Part shown: piece by piece, positions 22,100 through 29,964 of the stretch
How positions within the stretch are numbered: the first letter of the stretch is position 1
Layout: the number at the start of each line of letters is the position of its first letter
DNA from: Rhodospirillaceae bacterium SYSU D60007
GTDB lineage: Bacteria; Pseudomonadota; Alphaproteobacteria; Reyranellales; Reyranellaceae
Direction of reading: 5' to 3'
Assembly: GCA_003574685.1 (NCBI GenBank)
Contig: QOCQ01000030.1
Location: 1 to 50,992, forward strand
DNA length: 50,992 bases
The notes under the pieces: model-generated
What the model saw: the letters and a program-made list of their open reading frames with translations, nothing else
Databases searched by the model: none
Told to the model about the DNA's origin: nothing
Translations under genes and position numbers: made by a program

Positions 22100-23041
22100 A
22101 TGGTCAGCGCGTTCGTGTTTCCCGGCCAGGGATCGCAGGCGATCGGCATGGGGAAGGATCTGGCCGGCGCCTTTGCGGCGGCTCGCGAGGTGTTCGAGGA
22201 AGTCGATGCGGCGCTGGGGCAGTCTCTTTTCCGCCTGATGCAGGAAGGACCCGAGGAGGAGCTGACGCTGACCGAGAATGCGCAGCCGGCCCTGATGGCT
22301 GTCAGCATTGCCGCCGTGCGCGTGATCGAGAAGGAGGGTGGCAAGCCGCTGCCGCAAATCTGCGCCTGCGTTGCCGGTCACTCGCTGGGCGAGTATTCGG
22401 CGCTGGCGGCGGCCGGTGCGCTGTCCCTGAGCGATGCGGCGCGCCTGCTGAAATTGCGTGGCCAGGCCATGCAGAAAGCGGTGCCTGTGGGCACCGGCGC
22501 AATGGCCGCATTGCTGGGTGCGGAGGTCGAGCAGGCCTTGGCGGTGTGTTCCGAAGCGGCGCAGGGCGAGATTGTCGAAGTGGCGAACGACAATGGCGGC
22601 GGGCAGGTGGTGATCTCCGGTCATAAGGATGCCGTGGGCCGCGCGGTTGAAGTCGCCAAGGCCAAGGGTATCCGCCGTGCGATGATGCTGTCCGTCAGCG
22701 CACCGTTTCATTGCGCGCTGATGCGTCCGGCTGCCGATGCGATGGCGCGGGCGCTGGAGGGGGTCGCGCTATCGCCGCCGGGCGTACCGGTGGTCGCTAA
22801 CGTCACGGCTGCGCCCGCGGTTGATCCGGCGCGGATCAGGACCCTGCTGGTGCAGCAGGTCACCGGCCGGGTGCGCTGGCGCGAATGCGTGCTGGCGATG
22901 AAGGCGATGGGCGTTGACAGGATGGCGGAGCTCGGCGCCGGCAAGGTGCTGACCGGCATGCTCAAGCGTATCGACAGGGACGTCGCCGGCGTTGCCCTCA
23001 ACACGCCGGCCGACATCGCGGCGTTCCTCAAACCGGCATGA
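22100..23041 (+). CDS. fabD: malonyl-CoA:ACP transacylase
   Basis: A 313-residue enzyme that loads malonyl onto acyl carrier protein, the first committed step of type II fatty acid synthesis. N-terminal FVFPGQGSQAIGMG; nucleophile Ser95 in GHSLGEYSAL; later SVSAPFHCALM (second catalytic His); C-terminal LGAGKVLTGM. The length is standard. It is followed after 19 bp by fabG and then acpP and fabF, the usual fab cluster order. Confidence 0.97.
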   Translation: MVSAFVFPGQGSQAIGMGKDLAGAFAAAREVFEEVDAALGQSLFRLMQEGPEEELTLTENAQPALMAVSIAAVRVIEKEGGKPLPQICACVAGHSLGEYSALAAAGALSLSDAARLLKLRGQAMQKAVPVGTGAMAALLGAEVEQALAVCSEAAQGEIVEVANDNGGGQVVISGHKDAVGRAVEVAKAKGIRRAMMLSVSAPFHCALMRPAADAMARALEGVALSPPGVPVVANVTAAPAVDPARIRTLLVQQVTGRVRWRECVLAMKAMGVDRMAELGAGKVLTGMLKRIDRDVAGVALNTPADIAAFLKPA

Positions 23042-23060
23042 CACGGACGGGAGGCGACTG

Positions 23061-23798
23061 ATGTTCGATCTGACCGGCAAGACGGCGCTGGTGACGGGTG
23101 CCTCCGGCGGCATTGGCGGCGCCATTGCGCGGGCGCTGCACGCGCAGGGTGCGACGGTGACCCTGTCGGGCACGCGCGTCGAGGCGCTGGAAGCGATCAA
23201 GGGCGAACTGGGCGCGCGGGCCTATGTCGTCGCCGCCAAAATGGATGATGCCGCCGACATTGATCGCCTGGCGAAGGAAGCCGAAGCCGCGATGGGCAAG
23301 ATCGACATCCTTGTCAACAATGCCGGCATCACGCGCGACAATATCTCCATGCGCATGAAGGACGAGGAATGGGAGAAGGTGCTGCAGGTCAATCTTGGCG
23401 GCACCTTCCGGCTCACCCGCGCCGTCATGCGCGGCATGATGCGTCGCCGGTTCGGGCGCATCATCAGCATTACCTCGGTGGTGGGCGTCACCGGCAATCC
23501 CGGTCAGGCCAACTATGCTGCGGCCAAGGCCGGGCTGATCGGCATGTCGAAGTCGCTGGCGCAGGAGCTGGCGTCACGCGCCGTGACGGTGAATTGCCTG
23601 GCCCCCGGTTTCATCGCCACGCCGATGACCGACGTGCTGAACGAGGAGCAGAAGAAAGCCATCCTCGCCCGCGTGCCGGCCGAACGCCTGGGCACCCCGG
23701 CCGAAATCGCCGCCGGCGTCGTCTACCTCGCTTCCGACGAGGCCGCCTACATTACCGGCCAGACCCTGCACATCAACGGCGGCATGGCCATGATCTGA
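23061..23798 (+). CDS. fabG: 3-oxoacyl-[acyl-carrier-protein] reductase
   Basis: A 245-residue NADPH-dependent SDR. The cofactor motif VTGASGGIG is at about residues 12-20, NNAG near 85, and the catalytic Ser139-Tyr152-Lys156 lie in ITSVVGVTGNPGQANYAAAKAG. The C-terminal IAAGVVYLASDEAAYITGQTLHINGGM is the FabG form. The ATG at 23061 follows GGGAGGCGACTG, 19 bp after fabD; the open frame upstream overlaps fabD and is not used. It catalyses reduction of beta-ketoacyl-ACP. Confidence 0.96.
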   Translation: MFDLTGKTALVTGASGGIGGAIARALHAQGATVTLSGTRVEALEAIKGELGARAYVVAAKMDDAADIDRLAKEAEAAMGKIDILVNNAGITRDNISMRMKDEEWEKVLQVNLGGTFRLTRAVMRGMMRRRFGRIISITSVVGVTGNPGQANYAAAKAGLIGMSKSLAQELASRAVTVNCLAPGFIATPMTDVLNEEQKKAILARVPAERLGTPAEIAAGVVYLASDEAAYITGQTLHINGGMAMI

Positions 23799-23826
23799 CA
23801 AAGGCTGTCAGTCGTGCTCGCCACCG

Positions 23827-23857
23827 CCTGTCATCCCGAGCGCAGCGAGAGATCTTT
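23827..23857 (+). repeat. short dispersed repeat, copy R1
   Basis: Core cgagcgcagcgag preceded by cctgtcat and followed by agatcttt. It is the first of five copies (R1-R5) in the fabG-acpP gap; copies alternate in orientation. Confidence 0.7.
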
Positions 23858-23888
23858 CCACTGGCAGCATGTTACGCACGACCGGACG

Positions 23889-23915
23889 AAAGATCCCTGC
23901 TGCGCTCGGGATGAC
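23889..23915 (-). repeat. short dispersed repeat, copy R2 (inverted)
   Basis: Inverted copy (aaagatccctgctgcgctcg...). With R1 it could form a large hairpin enclosing about 30 bp. Confidence 0.7.
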
Positions 23916-23940
23916 CGGCGGTTTTCGGGATGACAGGCTC

Positions 23941-23971
23941 CCTGTCATGTCGAGCGCAGCGAGACATCTTT
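23941..23971 (+). repeat. short dispersed repeat, copy R3
   Basis: Forward copy with the variant cctgtcatgtcgagc. It is immediately preceded by a gacagg-ctc-cctgtc mini-palindrome (23932-23946) at the junction of two repeat units. Confidence 0.7.
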
Positions 23972-23987
23972 CGGGGGATGGGGAGAA

Positions 23988-24134
23988 ATGCTTCCTCACG
24001 CCTACTACGTCTACATCCTGACGAATGCACCGCGCACCGTGATGTACGTCGGGGTAACGAACGATCTGGAACGCCGCCTCGGGGACCTCGCCGGGGGCGC
24101 CGCAGCCCAAGGTCCCTCGCTGCGCTCGGGATGA
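23988..24134 (+). pseudogene. truncated GIY-YIG endonuclease-like gene
   Basis: A 48-codon frame starts at an ATG with GGGGAGAA upstream and encodes HAYYVYILTNAP...MYVGVTNDLERRL, the unmistakable N-terminal half of a UvrC/YhbQ-type GIY-YIG domain (YVYIL for GIY, MYVGVTND for YIG). After ERRL the homology stops; the rest (GDLAGGAAAQGPSLRSG) is read from inverted repeat R4, which supplies the TGA. Family members are about 90-100 residues and need a downstream catalytic Glu, absent here, so the gene is presumably inactive. It sits between repeats R3 and R4. Confidence 0.8.
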
Positions 24135-24139
24135 CAGGG
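24109..24139 (-). repeat. short dispersed repeat, copy R4 (inverted)
   Basis: Inverted copy (aaggtccctcgctgcgctcg...gatgacagg). It truncates the GIY-YIG frame and pairs with R3 across it. Confidence 0.7.
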
Positions 24140-24159
24140 GTTTCAGGGATGACGCCCTG

Positions 24160-24191
24160 CCTGTCATGTCGAGCGCAGCGAGACATCCCTT
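24160..24191 (+). repeat. short dispersed repeat, copy R5
   Basis: Forward copy nearly identical to R3 (cctgtcatgtcgagcgcagc, then gagacatccctt). The following 220 bp up to acpP hold no gene I can support; they presumably contain the acpP promoter, though no clear -35/-10 was found. Confidence 0.7.
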
Positions 24192-24412
24192 TGCCCGCCA
24201 AGCCTCAGGTCTGGAAGTATACCGGAACCTACACACGCGTGCGCCGTCGTGCCAGAAAGGCCCGGCCCACCGGCTTGTTCCACTTGGGTTTTCGCCGGGC
24301 GGCCTTGAAATCGGCGGGGTAGTCGGATAAGCGGGCGGTGCCGGTTCCTCCGGCGAACTCAAGCCGGCTTGTCCGGCGGGCAAGGCGCATAAACCAGGAC
24401 CTGAGGACCGAC

Positions 24413-24646
24413 ATGAGCGACGTCGCGGATCGTGTGAAGAAGATCGTTATCGAACACCTGGGCGTGGAAGACGGGCAGGTGAAGCCGGAGGCGAAGTTCA
24501 TCGACGACCTCGGGGCGGACAGCCTTGACACCGTCGAGCTGGTCATGGCGTTCGAGGAGGAGTTCGGCGTCGAGATTCCCGACGACGCGGCGGAGAAGAT
24601 CCAGACCGTCGGCGACGCCATCAAGTTTATCGAGACCAATTCGTAG
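24413..24646 (+). CDS. acpP: acyl carrier protein
   Basis: A 77-residue acidic four-helix protein. The 4'-phosphopantetheine attachment site is Ser37 in [20 protein letters not shown]. The ATG at 24413 lies after CTGAGGACCGAC and matches the family start [12 protein letters not shown]; the upstream open frame is spacer. It carries the growing acyl chain for FabD, FabG and FabF. It is separated from fabG by a 614-bp repeat-filled gap, so it probably has its own promoter; fabF follows after 45 bp. Confidence 0.97.
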   Translation: MSDVADRVKKIVIEHLGVEDGQVKPEAKFIDDLGADSLDTVELVMAFEEEFGVEIPDDAAEKIQTVGDAIKFIETNS

Positions 24647-24691
24647 TATCCGGCGCCGGCCGGCAGGCCGGCGGTGCGGCAGGGTGGATGG

Positions 24692-25951
24692 ATGCGGCGC
24701 GTAGTCGTAACAGGCACGGGGATGGTAACGCCGCTGGCGGATGGCGTTGACGCCACCTGGAAGCGGCTGATTGCCGGCGAGTCGGGGATCCGCGCCATCC
24801 AGTCGTTCGACACGTCCGACCTGCCGACCAAGATCGCGGGTGAAGTGCCGGTCGGCGACAAGGCCCACGGCCATTTCAATGCCGACCTGTACATGGCGCC
24901 GAAAGACCAGCGGAAGGTCGACCGGTTCATCATCTTCGCGACAGCGGCAGCCGCCCAGGCCATCGACGATTCCGGCTGGGAGGCTGGTTCCGAGGAGGCT
25001 CGCGAGCGCGCGGGCGTGATGATCGGCTCGGGCATCGGCGGACTGCAGACGATCTACGAAGGTTCGATTACGGTGAAGGAGAAGGGCCCGCGCCGCCTGT
25101 CGCCCTTCTTCATCCCCTCGGCCCTGATCAACCTCGCCTCGGGGCAGATCTCCATCAAGTATGGGCTCAAGGGCCCCAATCATGCGGTGGTTACCGCCTG
25201 CTCGACGGGCGCGCATGCGATCGGCGATGCGGCGCGGCTGATTGCGCTTGATGATGCCGACATGATGGTGGCCGGTGGCGCCGAGGCCGCGGTCTGCCGG
25301 CTCGGTTTCGCAGGCTTCAATGCCTGTCGTGCCATGTCGACCTCCTACAATGATACGCCCCCGCGCGCGTCGCGGCCTTGGGACAAGGGCCGCGACGGCT
25401 TCGTGATGGGTGAGGGCGCCGGTGCGGTGGTGCTGGAGGAGTATGAGCACGCCCGCAAGCGCGGTGCGCGGATTTACGGCGAGGTGATCGGCTACGGCCT
25501 GTCGGGTGACGCCTATCACATCACCGCGCCGGCGGAGGATGGTGATGGCGGCTTCCGCTCGATGCGGGCGGCCCTGAAGCGGGCCGGGCTGACGACGGAT
25601 CAGATCGACTACGTCAATGCGCACGGCACCTCGACGCCGCTGGGCGACGAGATCGAGCTGGGTGCCATCAAGCGCCTGTTCGGCGCCGATGCCTACAAGC
25701 TCTCGATGTCATCGACGAAATCGGCCACCGGGCATCTGCTGGGCGCGGCCGGCGCCATCGAGGCGATCTTCGCGCTGCGCACCATCACCGACCAGATCGT
25801 GCCGCCCACGATCAACCTCGACGATCCCTCCGAAGGTTGCGACCTCGACCTGGTGCCGCACAAGGCGAAAGAGCGCAAGGTGCGCTACGCGCTCTCCAAT
25901 TCCTTCGGCTTCGGCGGCACCAACGCCTCGATCATCTTCGGCCCGGTCTGA
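24692..25951 (+). CDS. fabF: 3-oxoacyl-[acyl-carrier-protein] synthase II
   Basis: A 419-residue condensing enzyme (KAS II) that elongates acyl-ACP with malonyl-ACP. The catalytic triad is complete: Cys170 (TACSTGAH), His311 (NAHGTSTPLGD) and His348 (KSATGHLLGAAG). The C-terminal NSFGFGGTNAS is present. The start at 24692 gives MRRVVVTGTGMVTPL, the family N-terminus; an in-frame start 6 codons earlier is not conserved. It ends the fab cluster and is convergent with the GT-C-like gene. Confidence 0.96.
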   Translation: MRRVVVTGTGMVTPLADGVDATWKRLIAGESGIRAIQSFDTSDLPTKIAGEVPVGDKAHGHFNADLYMAPKDQRKVDRFIIFATAAAAQAIDDSGWEAGSEEARERAGVMIGSGIGGLQTIYEGSITVKEKGPRRLSPFFIPSALINLASGQISIKYGLKGPNHAVVTACSTGAHAIGDAARLIALDDADMMVAGGAEAAVCRLGFAGFNACRAMSTSYNDTPPRASRPWDKGRDGFVMGEGAGAVVLEEYEHARKRGARIYGEVIGYGLSGDAYHITAPAEDGDGGFRSMRAALKRAGLTTDQIDYVNAHGTSTPLGDEIELGAIKRLFGADAYKLSMSSTKSATGHLLGAAGAIEAIFALRTITDQIVPPTINLDDPSEGCDLDLVPHKAKERKVRYALSNSFGFGGTNASIIFGPV

Positions 25952-25963
25952 GTCGCCGGGATC

Positions 25964-26041
25964 GCGCCACTCCGGTGGCGCCATTGGCGAGACTGGCTGC
26001 CCTTCGCGGTCGCTCCGGGCAGGGCGCCACTGGAGTGGCGC
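25964..26041. terminator. twin identical hairpins between convergent genes
   Basis: Two hairpins with the same 7-bp stem GCGCCAC/GTGGCGC lie at 25964-25981 (loop TCCG) and 26024-26041 (loop TGGA), exactly 60 bp apart. They sit between the ends of fabF (+) and the GT-C-like gene (-). They are likely bidirectional termination or mRNA-end structures, without U-runs. Confidence 0.5.
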
Positions 26042-26051
26042 GCCCCCAGCG

Positions 26052-27767
26052 TTACTGGACGGCGTAGAGGCGGAAACCTGAGGCCGGGCGGATCGGGACT
26101 TCCTTGAGCCAGGACGGCGGCGCGCCGTTCGCGAGGGCTTCCGCCAGCGTGCCGGGGTCATGAGCCTGCGTCGCACACACGAGCACGGCGACGGCCTCGG
26201 TCTTTCGGAACGAGTCTGGCATCCCCGCGCGGAAGTCGCGTTCGCCGTAGGCGTCCATCACGTTGAGGATGCGCTGCTCGGCGCGATGGTACGGACCGGC
26301 CACGGTGATGATCCTGGAAAAATAGAGCAGGGCCGGTGCATCGTTGACCGGCGAGAGCACGACCTTGCCGGCGAAATTCGTGAGGTCGGCCGCGGCGGCA
26401 CGGGCATCGCACTGGCCGGCGCCAGTCTTTGGCGGTGCGGGAAAAGCGAGGGCCCCGATATAGGGCGCCACGGCGAGAGCGAAGGTGGCAACAATGATAG
26501 CGAGCCGCTGGTGCAGCGCCGGCAGTCGCGAAGCCATGCGGTCCAGCAGCAGGGCGGCGGCGACGGCGGCTGCAAGCTGAAGATAGACCGAGAGCCGGAC
26601 GTGACGGCAGGCCATGTAAGCGACGAAGGCCATGCCGATCACGGCGAGCACATCTGCTGGCCGCGGCCGGCGCCACAGCAGCACCGCAGCCGCCGCGACG
26701 ACGATAGTCAGCGGCACGACCAGGAACACGGCCGTATCGTGCGCCGTCTCCAGCGGCGAGCGCATCTCGTTGTTCGTGCGCCAGATGCGCAGCCACGCTT
26801 CTGCGGAAAACACGCCTTCGGCGCCGCGCAGGATGGCTGGATAGATCAGTGCCCAGGCACCGACCGCGAGTGTAGCCAGGGCGCCGGCGGCGATGGCAGC
26901 AGGCCAGCTTCCCGCGGCCAGCCGCGGCAGATACCGGCCCAGCAGCGCCACGGCCATCATCAGCGCCGCCAGCTCCACGAACGGCCGCGACAGGCGGTCG
27001 ATTTCCGCGGCCCAGCGTCCGGAAGGGGGCGGGTCGATCAGGAGGGCCAGCACGACGGTCACGAGAAGGGCCGCGCAGAAGTCGCGGGTGCGGTTGGCGA
27101 TCCGGCCGCCGTCGTCGACGTCGCGCAGCACCGCGAAGGCCCACGCCAGCAACACGAAAGGCAGGATCTCCGGGCTCAGCCACAGGCCCAGTCCTGCCGT
27201 CACGCCGCCCCACAGCGCGGCACTGGCGAACCGGAAGCGGCGATCCATACCGGCCAGCAGGGGGCAGGTGACGGCGATCGCGCCCAGCAGCACGTGATGG
27301 TCGGCGCGCCCGAAGGCACCGTAGCCTGTGATCGCAGGGCTCATCGCGGCGAGGATGCCGGCGGCGAACGCAGCCTGCACGCGGGCACCCAAGACCCGTG
27401 CGGCCCAGAGCGTGGCCAGCACGGCCGCCACAGCGCTAATTGGTCCCAGCGCCGCACCAGCCAAGTGCAGGGCTTTGGGTTGGCCAAGAAGAGGCCAGAG
27501 CGGTAACGCCAGGAGCAGGATTACCGCATCCAGCAGATGCGACCAGTGCAGGGCGATCGCGTGGCCGGAATTGTCGCGTGGAATGTGGGCGAGAACGCCG
27601 CCCGCCTCCAGCGAAGCGACGATGCGGCTTAGCCGTGTATAGGAATCGGTGTCGACCAGCAGCCCGCTGAGAGCGCCATTGAACTTGCCAACAATTAGCG
27701 TGAAGGAGAGGGCCAGCACGGCGACAAGCACGGCCCGGATAGCATTGCTGTCTACCTCACGCGACAT
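26052..27767 (-). CDS. polytopic GT-C (STT3-like) membrane protein
   Basis: A 571-residue protein with about eleven hydrophobic segments and a soluble C-terminal domain (about 445-571). The first external loop carries VDTDSYTRL (D39-T-D41), followed by HWSHLLD (74-80) and GRADHHVL (D156-H-H). This D-x-D plus DHH pattern is that of the STT3/oligosaccharyltransferase-like GT-C group, which transfers lipid-linked sugars on the periplasmic side. The true substrate is unknown and no WWD-type motif is obvious, so it should be called GT-C-like only. It is a single gene, convergent with fabF and divergent from the pilus locus. Confidence 0.66.
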   Translation of the reverse strand: MSREVDSNAIRAVLVAVLALSFTLIVGKFNGALSGLLVDTDSYTRLSRIVASLEAGGVLAHIPRDNSGHAIALHWSHLLDAVILLLALPLWPLLGQPKALHLAGAALGPISAVAAVLATLWAARVLGARVQAAFAAGILAAMSPAITGYGAFGRADHHVLLGAIAVTCPLLAGMDRRFRFASAALWGGVTAGLGLWLSPEILPFVLLAWAFAVLRDVDDGGRIANRTRDFCAALLVTVVLALLIDPPPSGRWAAEIDRLSRPFVELAALMMAVALLGRYLPRLAAGSWPAAIAAGALATLAVGAWALIYPAILRGAEGVFSAEAWLRIWRTNNEMRSPLETAHDTAVFLVVPLTIVVAAAAVLLWRRPRPADVLAVIGMAFVAYMACRHVRLSVYLQLAAAVAAALLLDRMASRLPALHQRLAIIVATFALAVAPYIGALAFPAPPKTGAGQCDARAAAADLTNFAGKVVLSPVNDAPALLYFSRIITVAGPYHRAEQRILNVMDAYGERDFRAGMPDSFRKTEAVAVLVCATQAHDPGTLAEALANGAPPSWLKEVPIRPASGFRLYAVQ

Positions 27768-28149
27768 GGGAGATAACCTCCCCCGCGCAGTGACTTGTTC
27801 GTTGCCAAGGCGTCCTAATCATACTACAAAATGTAGCCGTTTTCTGCCGTAGGACCATATATGGGGAGGAATCTGGCTGGGTTCGCTTCACTTTGGACCA
27901 AACAGCTTAGAAATCAAGCGATTAGTCTGTTTACCTAAGTCATGGGTGCATCTATAAGGCTTCGCGTCAGGCAGAGAGTAGGCGTTTCACATTGCCGCAC
28001 GGGGAAAGGGGCCCTTCGGCGGCGAGACATCGGGGGACCTTCGATGTCGACCAAGGCCTCGTGAAAGTCTGGTGCCGAATTCCGTTTTAGTCCTCCAAGT
28101 TATTGTTCCAGACGGATATTCGGAACTCATAGATTAATGGAGATTTGGA
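27768..28149. other. upstream region of the tad pilus locus
   Basis: This 382-bp gene-free region lies between the divergent GT-C-like gene and flp. It holds a weak sigma-70-like pair TTTACC-N17-TATAAG (27930-27958, plus strand) and a small inverted repeat ctaca-aaa-tgtag (27824-27836). These could serve pilus or GT-C gene expression, but the match is modest. No conserved operator was recognised. Confidence 0.35.
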
Positions 28150-28329
28150 ATGGTGATGCTGTCCATGTTTCGTGTGCTGCTGCGCAACTTCTGCAAGAAC
28201 GAGAAGGGCGCAACTGCGATCGAATATGCCCTGATTGCCGCGCTGATTTCGGTTGCCGCGATCGTCGCGTTCGGCGCTGTCGGCAATCAGATCGGCAACA
28301 CGATGAACGACGTGAAGAACAACATGTAG
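28150..28329 (+). CDS. flp: Flp/Fap-type pilin
   Basis: A 59-residue major pilin subunit of the tight adherence pilus. The leader ends NEKG and is followed by ATAIEYALIAALISVAAIVAFGAV, the Flp hydrophobic helix with the conserved Glu-Tyr of the (G)xxxxEY motif. Prepilin peptidase would cut after the Gly (residue about 19). The ATG at 28150 is preceded by GGAGATTTGGA. It is the first gene of the tad cluster, followed by cpaA after about 130 bp, a spacing that often lets the pilin be expressed more strongly than the assembly genes. Confidence 0.92.
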   Translation: MVMLSMFRVLLRNFCKNEKGATAIEYALIAALISVAAIVAFGAVGNQIGNTMNDVKNNM

Positions 28330-28461
28330 CCAGTCGGGGCCGCTTGTTGCACGAGCGGCTACCATATTGGCTGCAAAGGTTCCCGGTTCAGCGGATGTAC
28401 GCGGGAGGCGTCGCAAGCGCCACCCGCGTTCCCTGACTAGGGCACCGGAGGTCACGGGGCC

Positions 28462-29007
28462 ATGCTGCCAGCGCTCCATATCCTTGACCAGGGGTTCATC
28501 ATAGCGTTTGCCACCCTGGCCTTGCTGGCGGCCCTCAGCGATTGGTCCCGGTTCATCATTCCCAACTGGATCTCGCTGGGCGTGGCGGGCCTTTGGGCGC
28601 TGCATGCCCTGCTTCTCGTGGTGCAGGGTCATTCGCCTGATTTCATTCTCTGGTCGGTCGGGGTTGCCTTTGTGGTTTTCCTGGCCGGCTTTGGCATGTT
28701 CGCCACCGGCCTGCTGGGCGGCGGCGACGTGAAGCTGATGGCGGCCGCGGCCCTGTGGGCCGGGCCTCAATTCGTTCTTCCATTCATTGTCATCGTGACC
28801 GTTTCCGGCGCGTTGCTCGGCCTGGCCTTTCTCATCCCCGGCCTGGGCAACCGCCCCGAGGATGACCCCGCGGATGGCGCGCCGGCTGGTCCGGCTGCCG
28901 GCGGGATCGTCACAGCCGGCCGGCTGGGCCGGAAGATGCCTTATGGCCTTGCGATTGCCGTGGGCTCTGTTGCGGTCACGGTCCACTTGTTGTCGGCCGG
29001 AGGCTGA
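28462..29007 (+). CDS. cpaA: prepilin peptidase CpaA/TadV
   Basis: A 181-residue inner-membrane aspartic protease (A24 type) that cleaves the Flp leader. Catalytic aspartates are Asp27 (LSDWSRFIIPNW) and Asp89 in GLLGGGDVKLM. There are about five membrane segments. It has a hydrophilic insertion (GNRPEDDPADGAPAGPAAGG, about 130-150) before the last segment. The start at 28462 follows GGAGGTCACGGGGCC. cpaB begins 3 bp after its stop. Confidence 0.92.
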   Translation: MLPALHILDQGFIIAFATLALLAALSDWSRFIIPNWISLGVAGLWALHALLLVVQGHSPDFILWSVGVAFVVFLAGFGMFATGLLGGGDVKLMAAAALWAGPQFVLPFIVIVTVSGALLGLAFLIPGLGNRPEDDPADGAPAGPAAGGIVTAGRLGRKMPYGLAIAVGSVAVTVHLLSAGG

Positions 29008-29010
29008 ATC

Positions 29011-29964
29011 TTGAGTGCGCAACGTATACTTATGCTGGTTATCGCGGTGGTGATTGCCGGCGGCACCGTGCTGTTCCTCCGGTCGTATCTGAACGCCCAG
29101 CTCATGGCTGCCCAGCAGGCGGCGAGGCCTGTCAAGCAGGAGGCGCCCAAACCTGCCCTGCAGGTGCTGGTGGCGCGCGGTGACGTGCGTACCGGCCAGA
29201 TCATCAAGCCCGACGATCTGCGCTGGCAGGCCTGGCCCGAGGGCACGCTGGCGCCGAGCTATGTCGTCGAAGGCCGCCGCCCGCTCTCCGATTTCGTCGG
29301 TGCGGTGGCGCGTGCGCCGCTGGCCGCTGGCGAGCCTGTGACGGAAGGCCGGGTGGTGCTGCCGGGCGACCGCGGCTTCATGGCTGCAGTTCTGCAGCCA
29401 GGCATGCGCGCGGTGACGGTGCCAGTAACGGCGACGTCGGGCATTGCCGGCTTCATCTTCGCCGGCGACAAGGTCGATCTGATCCTCACGCATGTGGTGC
29501 AGCAGGCCGCCGACGGCGAGAAGGAGCGGCAGGCCAGCGAAACCATCCTGCGCGACATCCGCGTGATTGCGATGGATCAGCGGCTCGACTCCAAGCCCGG
29601 CGAGCCGCCGCAGCTCGCCAAGACCGCGACGCTTGAGGTGACATCCAAGCAGAGCGAAATCATTACGCTCGCCCAGGAGATGGGCAAGCTGTCCCTCAGC
29701 CTGCGCAGTCTGCAGGAAGGCCAGGAAAGCCAGGAGCCCGAAGGCCACACCTTCACGCGCGACAGCCAGGTCAGCGTTCTGCTGCCACCGCCCTCTGGTG
29801 GCCGCAGCGGCAAGGCGCCGGAACCCCCTCCGTCGCCCGCGCCGTCAACAGCCGCACCGCCCCCGGCGCCTCCCTCGATCACGATCATCCGCGGCAGTGC
29901 CGTTGCGGATGCCGTGCCGGGTGGAGACGGCAGGCGCGGAAGCGGTGGGAGTAGTAAACCATGA
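29011..29964 (+). CDS. cpaB: Flp pilus assembly protein CpaB/RcpC
   Basis: A 317-residue protein with an N-terminal membrane anchor (about 5-24) and an SAF domain (about 48-115: VLVARGDVRTGQIIKPDDLRW...APLAAGEPVTEGRVV). It then carries the RcpC region with GMRAVTVPVTATSGIAGFIFAGDKVDLILT. A Pro-rich C-terminal tail (PPPSPAPSTAAPPPAPPS) resembles the linker in CpaC. It probably connects to the secretin in the periplasm. The start codon is TTG at 29011 with GGAGG upstream. The stop overlaps the cpaC start (29961-29964). Confidence 0.9.
   Translation: MSAQRILMLVIAVVIAGGTVLFLRSYLNAQLMAAQQAARPVKQEAPKPALQVLVARGDVRTGQIIKPDDLRWQAWPEGTLAPSYVVEGRRPLSDFVGAVARAPLAAGEPVTEGRVVLPGDRGFMAAVLQPGMRAVTVPVTATSGIAGFIFAGDKVDLILTHVVQQAADGEKERQASETILRDIRVIAMDQRLDSKPGEPPQLAKTATLEVTSKQSEIITLAQEMGKLSLSLRSLQEGQESQEPEGHTFTRDSQVSVLLPPPSGGRSGKAPEPPPSPAPSTAAPPPAPPSITIIRGSAVADAVPGGDGRRGSGGSSKP

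Noticed and set aside
23827-24191. CRISPR-like array
   Set aside because: Repeats alternate in orientation, spacing is irregular, one interval is a GIY-YIG remnant, and no cas gene is nearby.
24193-24412. Minus-strand frame upstream of acpP ending in a basic RAFLARRRTRV
   Set aside because: No SD, no family, and it runs through repeat sequence and the acpP leader; treated as non-coding.
26160-27506. Plus-strand open frame opposite the GT-C-like gene
   Set aside because: The minus strand shows regular membrane segments and D-x-D/DHH motifs; the plus-strand frame is low-complexity.
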